Assembly: GCA_030636125.1 (NCBI GenBank)
Contig: DAOVXM010000129.1
Location: 1 to 7,224, forward strand
Length of the DNA: 7,224 nt
Origin: Chloroflexota bacterium
GTDB taxonomy: Bacteria; Chloroflexota; Anaerolineae; Anaerolineales; UBA4823
Direction: 5' to 3'
Position numbers and translations under genes: made by a program. Of the stretch, positions 1-5,656 are shown piece by piece. A model generated the notes under the pieces. The model saw only the letters and a program-made list of their open reading frames with translations. It was not told the origin of the DNA and made no database searches. The stretch's first letter is position 1. Each line of letters starts with the position of its first letter.

Positions 1-914
1 ACGCGCACGTAGGGAATGCCCGGCGGGACGGTTGCGGTCGGTATCAGGGTTGATGTAGGAGTCTCTGTTGGAGGCAAGGTAGCGGTCGCCGTGGCAGGAG
101 CGGCGTCACCAGCGGTTGGCTCGGGAGCTTCAACAGAGCACGGTTCTTGCGGCCAGCTCTGTACGAGTTGGCCGAGTGTTTGTACTTCCCCGGGGCCTCG
201 CTTCTGAATGAGCCAATCTTGCACTTCTTCGGGTCGCGCACATATCGGATCATCTGGTGGTGGTTGGCCTGGGGCATAGTATGTGGCTTCGCCTTCTCTT
301 AAGATTTTTTTCTTGCCTTGACTGGTGACCTCCACTACCCCCTGCTGCACATCGACGCAGGTGATTTTCCCCGGGGCGAAGCAAACGATGAATTCCGTGC
401 CCTGCTCGAGGGTGGTTATGGTTGAGTCGTCAGTATCCAGGGTAACCCGGGCTATGGATTGTTCATTCAAAAAAACATGCGTATGTCCAGCGATTTGCTT
501 CAACCTGAGGGAGATCGATCCACCTGATTCCAGTTTAGCTTCATCGAGTTGGACTTCTGTAGCCCCGAACAGCTCAATTTCATGGCGATCCCCGAATCGC
601 AGCACGGCGCGCCCGCTCTCATCTGACTTGATGCGCTCGCCCGCCGGTAGGTTAACGGTCTCAAACTTATTGATTTCTTCGCCAGAGCTCTCACCACTGG
701 ATACGGTAACGCTGGTCTCGTTCGCCGTGAGCGCGGCCAGTGATACGGATTCAGATTCCTGGGTAGAAGGGGAAGTGGTGTCGGTAGGCGCCGCGGCGGC
801 AGGTGGGACCTCAGTTGAAACCGGGCTGGAATTTGTTCCACATCCGTAAAGGATCAATAATGGGATAATCAATATGGCAATTCGGCCTAAGCGGCTAAGC
901 AAGTAATATTTCAT
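1..914 (-). CDS. FecR-like domain lipoprotein, 3' end beyond the left edge
   Basis: This frame reads 304 codons from the ATG at 914 to the window edge without a stop, so the C-terminus is missing. Residues 1-25 form a lipoprotein signal peptide: a basic start (MKYYLLSRLGR), a hydrophobic stretch (AILIIPLLIL) and a lipobox LYGC with the lipidated Cys at 25. A Ser/Thr/Pro/Ala-rich linker follows (about 27-60). Residues about 65-215 are beta-rich and resemble a FecR domain: a 'LPAGERIKSDESGRAVLRFG' segment, then 'TLEQGTEFIVC' and 'VDVQQGVVEV'. The tail from about 262 is Thr/Pro-rich, as in surface lipoproteins of Chloroflexota. Cys178 and Cys186 could pair. The start is backed by AGGAG eight bases upstream. 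No sigma factor or TonB receptor lies in view, so a FecR signalling role is not supported; an extracytoplasmic sensing or envelope role is inference. I am sure of the reading frame and lipobox, moderately sure of the domain. Confidence 0.85.
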   Translation of the reverse strand, partial: MKYYLLSRLGRIAILIIPLLILYGCGTNSSPVSTEVPPAAAAPTDTTSPSTQESESVSLAALTANETSVTVSSGESSGEEINKFETVNLPAGERIKSDESGRAVLRFGDRHEIELFGATEVQLDEAKLESGGSISLRLKQIAGHTHVFLNEQSIARVTLDTDDSTITTLEQGTEFIVCFAPGKITCVDVQQGVVEVTSQGKKKILREGEATYYAPGQPPPDDPICARPEEVQDWLIQKRGPGEVQTLGQLVQSWPQEPCSVEAPEPTAGDAAPATATATLPPTETPTSTLIPTATVPPGIPYVR

Positions 915-919
915 CTTTT

Positions 920-927
920 CCTCTCCT
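920..927 (-). promoter_or_regulatory. Ribosome binding site of the lipoprotein gene
   Basis: On the minus strand this reads AGGAGAGG. Its AGGAG core is eight bases from the ATG at 914, a near-ideal Shine-Dalgarno sequence that fixes the lipoprotein start. Confidence 0.75.
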
Positions 928-969
928 GTTTTGTCCACACACAAAAACACGTCCTGGAGGCTTTCCCTG

Positions 970-1009
970 TTTATTGTGGTGTAATTTGACCTTATTATAC
1001 CACAATAAA
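970..1009. repeat. Inverted repeat overlapping the lipoprotein promoter, candidate operator
   Basis: TTTATTGTGGT (970-980) is matched perfectly by ACCACAATAAA (999-1009). After one G/T mismatch, four more pairs (982-985 with 994-997) extend the symmetry to 16 positions a side around an 8-base centre. The right arm holds most of the -10 box. No T-run follows on either strand, so a rho-independent terminator is unlikely. A protein operator is the better reading; an mRNA leader stem is less likely because half of the repeat lies upstream of the predicted start site. Confidence 0.55.
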
Positions 1010-1022
1010 GGCGGATCTCCAA
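994..1022 (-). promoter_or_regulatory. Sigma70-type promoter of the lipoprotein gene
   Basis: The minus strand carries TTGGAG (1022-1017), a 17-base spacer and a perfect TATAAT (999-994). The -10 box is preceded by TGG, giving the extended form TGGTATAAT (1002-994). Transcription would start near 987, leaving a leader of about 73 bases before the ATG at 914. The -10 lies inside an inverted repeat, so this promoter may be repressible. Promoter strength and the start site are inferred from the motifs only. Confidence 0.6.
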
Positions 1023-1066
1023 CGAAATTGTGGATGGAGACCATATTTCCCTAAGTGTTCGTCAAT

Positions 1067-1933
1067 TCAAACTTTAACAAAGGTCCCATTGCGTAAATCT
1101 TCGAAGGCTTGCTGGATCTCCGCTTGGGTGTTCATCACAAACGGCCCGTACGGGACGATGGGCTCGTGAAATGGAGCGCCAGCGATCAGCATAAAGCGCA
1201 CAGATGAATCCGATGCCGCCCTCACCTTCAGATGGTCGCCATCACTGAAGACGATCAAGTTGACAGCCTTTACAAGCTCCCCTTGCTCCTGTGTATCCAG
1301 GCCGAAATGACCGCGCCCCTCGAAAACATAGGCCACAGCCGTGTGCCCCTCGGGGATGGGTTGGACAAATTCCGCATCTGGATCAAGTCCCACATCCAGG
1401 TAGACCGGGTTGGCCGCAATCTCAGTGGCGGGTCCACCCACACCATCAATTTCCCCAGCTACGACACGAATGGTGGCGCCATCCCGTTTAACCGTTGGGA
1501 TGGTACCCGCGCTAATTTCCTGGTAGCGTGGCTGGCTCATTTTCAAAGCCGCCGGCAGGTTAACCCATAACTGGAAACCGTAAACGTTTCCCTGCGGGCT
1601 TCGGCTCGGCATTTCCTCGTGCATGATACCGCTGCCGGAAGTCATCCACTGCACATCACCAGAGCCGATCGATCCTGCATTGCCCAGGCTGTCCCGGTGG
1701 CGGACTGACCCTTCCAGCATATAGGTAACTGTTTCAATCCCCCGGTGTGGGTGCATCGGAAAGCCCAAAATCGGACCTTCGATGGGGTTGTTAAATGCAA
1801 AATGGTCGAAAAGCAGAAATGGGTCATGAGGATTGGCACGACTGGGAGATATCGAACGGCGTAAGAGAACTCCGGCTCCCTCGATAACGAGTTTCGGCTC
1901 AATCACATGCGAGACAGTACGTTGCTTATTCAT
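1067..1933 (-). CDS. Pirin family protein (bicupin)
   Basis: This 288-residue protein has the usual pirin length and two cupin domains. The N-terminal cupin carries the pirin signature HPHRGIETVTYMLEG (61-75). The expected metal ligands are His61, His63, His105 and Glu107 (in GIMHEE), matching the four ligands of human pirin and E. coli YhhW in order and spacing. The C-terminal cupin (about 175-285) has the degenerate 'AYVFEGRGHFG' and a late 'GAPFHEPIVPYGPFVMNT' segment typical of the family. Characterised bacterial relatives have quercetin 2,3-dioxygenase activity or bind partner enzymes; the physiological substrate is not predictable here. It is cytoplasmic, with no signal peptide. I chose the ATG at 1933 (MNKQRTV) because TGGAG lies just upstream. 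The longer ATG at 1993 has no ribosome binding site and would sit only a few bases after the predicted transcription start. Confidence 0.95.
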   Translation of the reverse strand: MNKQRTVSHVIEPKLVIEGAGVLLRRSISPSRANPHDPFLLFDHFAFNNPIEGPILGFPMHPHRGIETVTYMLEGSVRHRDSLGNAGSIGSGDVQWMTSGSGIMHEEMPSRSPQGNVYGFQLWVNLPAALKMSQPRYQEISAGTIPTVKRDGATIRVVAGEIDGVGGPATEIAANPVYLDVGLDPDAEFVQPIPEGHTAVAYVFEGRGHFGLDTQEQGELVKAVNLIVFSDGDHLKVRAASDSSVRFMLIAGAPFHEPIVPYGPFVMNTQAEIQQAFEDLRNGTFVKV

Positions 1934-1938
1934 ACGAA

Positions 1939-1943
1939 CTCCA
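1939..1943 (-). promoter_or_regulatory. Ribosome binding site deciding the pirin start
   Basis: The minus strand reads TGGAG, then five bases (TTCGT), then the ATG at 1933. The competing upstream ATG at 1993 is preceded by AT-only sequence with no purine-rich site. This supports the 288-residue form over the 308-residue one. Confidence 0.65.
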
Positions 1944-2006
1944 AAAGTTATATATTTGCGGGTTTTGACCAAACGATGCAGTGACAGGTCCATGTTTATA
2001 TGATAA

Positions 2007-2015
2007 ATTATACCA
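2007..2015 (-). promoter_or_regulatory. Extended -10 promoter of the pirin gene
   Basis: The minus strand reads TGGTATAAT (2015-2007), an extended -10 element with a perfect TATAAT. No good -35 box lies 16-18 bases upstream (ATAATA at 17), which is tolerable for extended -10 promoters. Transcription would begin near 2000, giving a leader of about 67 bases to the ATG at 1933. The nonamer is identical to the one upstream of the lipoprotein gene. Confidence 0.5.
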
Positions 2016-2053
2016 GTATTGTATTAATTTATTATAAATATCGCGCTAATATC

Positions 2054-2070
2054 GCTTAATCTCGTTAAGC
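2054..2070. repeat. Short inverted repeat in the divergent pirin/ABC region
   Basis: GCTTAA (2054-2059) and TTAAGC (2065-2070) form a perfect 6-base inverted repeat with a 5-base centre, roughly midway between the pirin -10 box and the ABC transporter start. Its size and place suit a dimeric regulator acting on both divergent genes. It is short enough to occur by chance in AT-rich DNA, and no regulator gene is in the window. Confidence 0.35.
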
Positions 2071-2114
2071 CCGGGCATAATCTAAAAAATTGGCGTGCAT
2101 TTTCTTCACCACAG

Positions 2115-2143
2115 TTGCATTTTTGACCAAATTGGGTTAAATT
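2115..2143 (+). promoter_or_regulatory. Possible promoter of the ABC/MazG/AzlCD run
   Basis: TTGCAT (2115-2120), a 17-base spacer and TAAATT (2138-2143) give three and four matches to the sigma70 consensus. The start would be near 2150, about 47 bases before the ATG at 2197. A better -35-like hexamer, TTGACC at 2123, has no fitting -10 box. A promoter is expected here because the pirin gene upstream is divergent, but this exact placement is weak. Confidence 0.3.
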
Positions 2144-2196
2144 ATCCTCTGTGTCAAAACTACAACTAATCGGTACACGTTAGAGAGGTTTTTATT

Positions 2197-4161
2197 ATGG
2201 GTTTTCATGGAAGTGGTTGGTGGAGTTATGTAAGTTCGTCGGGAGAAAAACCGCGCGTCACCTGGGAGCTGATGAAACGCGTTTTGGGTTATTCCTACCC
2301 CTATCGCTGGCAAATTATCGGGATGTTGCTCTTGATCATGTTCAACACCGGGTTGACCCTGCTTACGCCATTGATCTTACGGCAGTTGATCGACACCACC
2401 ATCCCAGAGGGTAATGTGAACCAATTGATCCTGCTGGCGCTGGGTCTACTGCTCATTCCCAGCCTGGGCGGGATCATCAGCGTTGGGCAACGGCGGCTCA
2501 ACGCGGGCGTGGGTGAGGGCGTGATCTACGACCTGCGCGTGGCCTTGTACTCCCACCTTCAGCGCATGTCACTGCGTTTCTTCACTAACACCAAGATCGG
2601 CGAGCTGATGAGCCGCCTGAACAACGACGTGGTTGGCGCGCAGAACGCCATCAGCAATACCGTTGTCAATATGATCACCAATATCATCCAGGCCAGCGCG
2701 GTGATGCTGGTGATGCTGGCGCTGGAGTGGCGGCTGACGCTGGTCAGCGTGTTTGTTCTGCCGTTATTTTTCCTGGCTGCCCGCCGTCTGGGGGGGCGCC
2801 TGCGGGATATCGCCCGCGATGGGATGGAGGCCAACGCCCAGATGAACGCCATGATGAACGAAACGCTCAATATCGGCGGCGCCTTGCTGGTTAAACTGTT
2901 CGGGCGCCGGCAGGTGGAGGTTAACCGCTTCGAAGACAGGGCTGCAGAGGTGCGCGATATCGGTGTGCGCCGGGCGGTCACCGGAGCCACCTTCTTCGTT
3001 ATCATCGGCCTGGTGAGCGCGGTGGGGACCGCCCTGGTCTACGGCATTGGCGGCTATTACGTCATTTCAGGGGCATTCACCATCGGCACCATCGTAGCCT
3101 TCGGAGCTTACCTGACCAGCCTGTACTCCTCGCTGTCAGGGCTAGCTAACGCACCTGTCGAGTTCGCCACCTCGGTGGTCAGCTTCGAGCGCGTCTTTGA
3201 GGTGATCGACCTGCCCCTGGATATCGAAGAAACACCGGATGCCGTGGTGTTGCAAGACGTCTCCGGCGAGCTGGTCTTTGAGGAGGTCACCTTCAGGTAC
3301 GAAGTAGATGAAAAGAACCTGCTCAGCGATGTACGACGCTACGGCAGGATGGACAATGTCACCGCAGCCCTATCGGGCGGCAAGAAAAGTGAAAGCCCCA
3401 AAAAAGGTGGTCAGGGCGAAGAATCCATCACCCGCAGCCAGGCGCGTACCCAGGCATTGAACCAGATCAGCTTCCACGTACAACCTGGACAACTGGTGGC
3501 GCTGGTGGGTCCCAGTGGAGCGGGTAAAACCACGCTCACCTACCTGATCCCGCGCCTTTATGATCCCTCCAAAGGCCGCATCCTGATCGATGGGCATGAC
3601 CTGCGCCAGGTGATGCTCGACTCGCTATCGACCCAAATTGGCATGGTCACCCAGGAGACACATCTCTTCCATGACACCATCCGCACCAACCTGCTCTACG
3701 CCAAACTCGAAGCCACCCAGGCTGAGCTGGAAGCGGCTGCCAGGGCAGCCAATATCCATGAATTCATCATGGAACTGCCGGATGGCTACGACACCATCGC
3801 CGGTGAGCGCGGCTACCGGCTGAGCGGCGGTGAAAAGCAGCGCATCGCCCTGGCACGCGTGATCTTAAAAGACCCGCGCATCCTGGTGCTGGACGAGGCC
3901 ACCAGCCATCTCGACAGCGAATCGGAAGCCTTGATCCAGGAAGCCCTCAAACACGTCATGGCCGGGCGCACCAGCATTGTCATCGCGCACCGTCTGAGCA
4001 CCATCCTGGCGGCGGACCTGATCCTGGTCATGGACCGAGGGCAGATCGTGGAGCACGGCACACACGAGCAGTTGCTGGCGCTGGGAGGTCTATACGCCAG
4101 CCTGTACGACACTCAGTTCAGCCGGGAACGTCAAATTCCATCCACTCCAACTTATTCATAG
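2197..4161 (+). CDS. ABC exporter half-transporter (fused membrane and ATPase domains, MsbA/multidrug type)
   Basis: This 654-residue protein has an exporter-type membrane domain followed by a nucleotide-binding domain. Hydrophobic segments lie at about 38-62, 76-96, 155-195 (two spans), 264-288 and 292-315, giving six membrane spans. The ATPase domain has Walker A GPSGAGKTT (438-446), Q-loop Gln486, signature LSGGE (542-546), Walker B ILVLDE (562-567) with catalytic Glu567, D-loop SHLD (570-573, His where Ala is usual) and switch His598. All catalytic residues are intact, so a homodimer could work alone. The presumed A-loop Tyr368 lies about 70 residues before Walker A, where about 25 is normal, because of an insertion at about 371-417. 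The start is backed by AGAGAGG eight bases upstream. It heads a compact run with MazG-like and AzlCD genes. The substrate (lipid, drug or peptide) cannot be told from sequence. It acts in the cytoplasmic membrane. Confidence 0.95.
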   Translation: MGFHGSGWWSYVSSSGEKPRVTWELMKRVLGYSYPYRWQIIGMLLLIMFNTGLTLLTPLILRQLIDTTIPEGNVNQLILLALGLLLIPSLGGIISVGQRRLNAGVGEGVIYDLRVALYSHLQRMSLRFFTNTKIGELMSRLNNDVVGAQNAISNTVVNMITNIIQASAVMLVMLALEWRLTLVSVFVLPLFFLAARRLGGRLRDIARDGMEANAQMNAMMNETLNIGGALLVKLFGRRQVEVNRFEDRAAEVRDIGVRRAVTGATFFVIIGLVSAVGTALVYGIGGYYVISGAFTIGTIVAFGAYLTSLYSSLSGLANAPVEFATSVVSFERVFEVIDLPLDIEETPDAVVLQDVSGELVFEEVTFRYEVDEKNLLSDVRRYGRMDNVTAALSGGKKSESPKKGGQGEESITRSQARTQALNQISFHVQPGQLVALVGPSGAGKTTLTYLIPRLYDPSKGRILIDGHDLRQVMLDSLSTQIGMVTQETHLFHDTIRTNLLYAKLEATQAELEAAARAANIHEFIMELPDGYDTIAGERGYRLSGGEKQRIALARVILKDPRILVLDEATSHLDSESEALIQEALKHVMAGRTSIVIAHRLSTILAADLILVMDRGQIVEHGTHEQLLALGGLYASLYDTQFSRERQIPSTPTYS

Positions 4162-4163
4162 GA
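4160..4163 (+). promoter_or_regulatory. Ribosome binding site overlapping the ABC stop codon
   Basis: AGGA shares its first two bases with the TAG stop of the ABC gene (4159-4161) and lies six bases before the TTG at 4170. It decides the otherwise unexpected TTG start of the MazG-like gene and suggests that ribosomes ending the ABC gene re-initiate there. Confidence 0.6.
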
Positions 4164-4169
4164 AAACCA

Positions 4170-4511
4170 TTGGATACAAACCATTTTTCACTCAACGAAT
4201 ACCAACGACTGGCCGGCCGTACGGCTGGCGCAGGTGGCGACGGTGAGCGCCGCTTGATGGTAGCAGCGCTTGGCCTGGCTGGTGAAGCTGGCGAATTCGC
4301 CAACCTGGTCAAGAAACTCACCGCTCATGGGCATGATATCTCACCGGCAATCCTGGCAGATGAATTGGGGGATGTATTATGGTACGTCGCCGAAGCCGCC
4401 ACTGCTTGCGGCCTGAATATGGGAGACATCGCCCAGGAAAACGTCCTCAAGCTGCAAGAACGTTATCCGGAGGGCTTTGCCGAGGAACGCAGCATCAACC
4501 GCCAGCGTTAA
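4170..4511 (+). CDS. MazG-like nucleoside triphosphate pyrophosphohydrolase
   Basis: This is a 113-residue single-domain all-alpha NTP pyrophosphatase. It cleaves NTPs or dNTPs to the monophosphate and pyrophosphate, usually to clear abnormal or excess nucleotides. The Mg2+-binding pattern is complete: E39xxE42 in GLAGEAGE and E65xxD68 in DELGD. The N-terminal 'SLNEYQRLAGRT' and C-terminal 'KLQERYPEGF' are typical of the short MazG-like group rather than the two-domain MazG of E. coli. The start is a TTG. An AGGA six bases before it overlaps the ABC stop codon (TAG at 4159-4161), so translation is probably coupled to the exporter gene. No nearby in-frame ATG would keep the conserved N-terminus. 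The exact nucleotide substrate is unknown. Confidence 0.9.
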   Translation: MDTNHFSLNEYQRLAGRTAGAGGDGERRLMVAALGLAGEAGEFANLVKKLTAHGHDISPAILADELGDVLWYVAEAATACGLNMGDIAQENVLKLQERYPEGFAEERSINRQR

Positions 4512-4540
4512 GACGGCAGCCGCGCTCATTTCATCGCAGC

Positions 4541-5248
4541 ATGCCCTCGCCCAGGAACGAATTCTTATCAGGAATCAAAGCCGACCTGCCCATCCTGGTC
4601 GGGGTGATCCCTTTTGGATTGATCTATGGCGTGTTAGCGCTTGATGCGGGTCTCGCGCCTGGGGAAGCTTTAGCCATGTCGGCGATCGTCTTCGCCGGCT
4701 CCGCACAGTTCATCGCAGCCCAGCTTTTCGGTACTGGAACTCCGGCACTGGTGATCATTCTGACCATCGCCATCGTCAACTTACGCCATGCCCTATACAG
4801 CGCCTCGATCGCGCCGCATGTGAAGAAGCTTACCTCCTCATGGAAGTGGGGCCTGGCCTACTTGCTCACCGATGAAGCTTATGCGGTCAGCATCACGCAT
4901 TACCAGGAAGATAAATACCCACAATCCAGCGATACCCACCCGGATGATCACAAGCATTGGTTCTTTCTTGGGGCTGGGTTAACCCTATGGATCACCTGGC
5001 AGCTCAGCACAGCAGTCGGCATTTTCATCGGCGCGCAGGTACCAGAAAGCTGGTCCCTGGATTTCACCCTGGCGCTGACCTTCATCGCCCTGGTCGTGCC
5101 GCTTCTCAAGGACCGCGCTAGCCTGGGGGCCGCCTTGGCAGCAGGCCTTATGGCAGTACTGGCATTTACGCTGCCTTACAAGCTAGGATTGGTCACCGCT
5201 GCCCTGGTGGGCATCCTGGTAGGCTTATGGATTGAGGCGAAATCATGA
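4541..5248 (+). CDS. azlC: AzlC, large subunit of the branched-chain amino acid exporter
   Basis: This 235-residue integral membrane protein is the usual length for the AzlC/YgaZ family, which with AzlD/YgaH exports leucine, isoleucine, valine and analogues across the cytoplasmic membrane. Family marks are 'LPILVGVIPFGLIYGVLA' near the N-terminus, 'SAIVFAGSAQF' (47-57), 'NLRHALYSASIAPH' (80-93), 'LLTDEAYAV' (108-116) and 'HWFFLGAGLTLWITWQ' (139-154). A hydrophilic, His/Asp-rich loop (about 121-139) separates the two halves. The open frame runs back to 4379 inside the MazG-like gene, but that extension is Arg-rich, overlaps a real gene and lacks family features. The first sensible start is the ATG at 4541. 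It has no clear Shine-Dalgarno site, so it may depend on coupling to the MazG-like gene 29 bases upstream. Confidence 0.93.
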   Translation: MPSPRNEFLSGIKADLPILVGVIPFGLIYGVLALDAGLAPGEALAMSAIVFAGSAQFIAAQLFGTGTPALVIILTIAIVNLRHALYSASIAPHVKKLTSSWKWGLAYLLTDEAYAVSITHYQEDKYPQSSDTHPDDHKHWFFLGAGLTLWITWQLSTAVGIFIGAQVPESWSLDFTLALTFIALVVPLLKDRASLGAALAAGLMAVLAFTLPYKLGLVTAALVGILVGLWIEAKS

Positions 5249-5559
5249 GCATCTGGCTCACTATGATCATTGCCGGGGTGATCACATATGGGATACGTCT
5301 ATCTTTCATCATACTTTTCGGACAAAGAGATATCTCCGAACCTATTCGACGGGGATTGCGCTTTGTGCCCCCTGCAGTTTTGACCGCCATTATCTTTCCA
5401 GAGCTACTGTTCCCCAACGGCATGCTGGAAATATCGCTGGTGAACACCCGCTTGGTGGCTGGCATCCTGGCTGCGCTGGTGGCCTGGCGCACCAAGAGCG
5501 TGGTACTGACCATCCTGGTGGGCATGGCGGTTCTGTTGAGCCTAGAATGGTTGCTTTAA
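5245..5559 (+). CDS. azlD: AzlD, small subunit of the branched-chain amino acid exporter
   Basis: This 104-residue hydrophobic protein has about four predicted membrane segments, the normal size for AzlD/YgaH. Recognisable parts are 'TYGIRLSF' (14-21), 'GLRFVPPAVLTAIIFPELL' (37-55), 'NTRLVAGILAALVAWRTKS' (67-85) and 'LTILVGMAVLL' (88-98). It partners AzlC to form the exporter. Its ATG overlaps the azlC stop as ATGA (5245-5248), and GAGG lies seven bases upstream within azlC, the classic layout for translational coupling and equal subunit output. It is the last gene of the plus-strand run. Confidence 0.93.
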   Translation: MSIWLTMIIAGVITYGIRLSFIILFGQRDISEPIRRGLRFVPPAVLTAIIFPELLFPNGMLEISLVNTRLVAGILAALVAWRTKSVVLTILVGMAVLLSLEWLL

Positions 5560-5612
5560 ATTTAACAAGTGTTACGCGGTTGGAATGGCTTAGGCCCGAA
5601 AATGAGTGTTGC

Positions 5613-5629
5613 GGGTGCTACCTGCACCC
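5613..5629. terminator. Hairpin between convergent azlD and dnaE, possible two-way terminator
   Basis: GGGTGC (5613-5618) and GCACCC (5624-5629) form a perfect 6-base GC-rich stem with a 5-base loop (TACCT). GAGT (5604-5607) and ACTC (5635-5638) could pair outside it across an internal loop. It sits in the 97-base gap between two converging genes, where terminators for both are expected. No T-run follows on the plus strand. On the minus strand a TTTT comes about 12 bases after the stem, so intrinsic termination is doubtful. Confidence 0.4.
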
Positions 5630-5656
5630 CTCATACTCGAATTGCTCTCAAGCATA

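Noticed and set aside
325..849. Plus-strand open frame of 174 codons
   Set aside because: It is antisense to the lipoprotein, whose frame has a lipobox, RBS, promoter and domain logic. The plus-strand product is Ser-rich with no recognisable features.
970..1009. Inverted repeat read as a rho-independent terminator of the pirin transcript
   Set aside because: The stem ends are AT pairs, there is no following T-run on either strand, and a near-consensus promoter lies within it.
1934..1993. Longer pirin N-terminus from the ATG at 1993
   Set aside because: It has no ribosome binding site, would begin about seven bases after the predicted transcription start, and adds 20 residues absent from the usual pirin N-terminus.
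2559..3005. Minus-strand open frame of 148 codons inside the ABC gene
   Set aside because: It is an antisense shadow of the transmembrane domain; its Arg/Ser-rich product has no family features.
4379..4540. Extended azlC start inside the MazG-like gene
   Set aside because: The extra 54 residues are the MazG-like gene read in another frame, are Arg-rich and do not resemble AzlC proteins.
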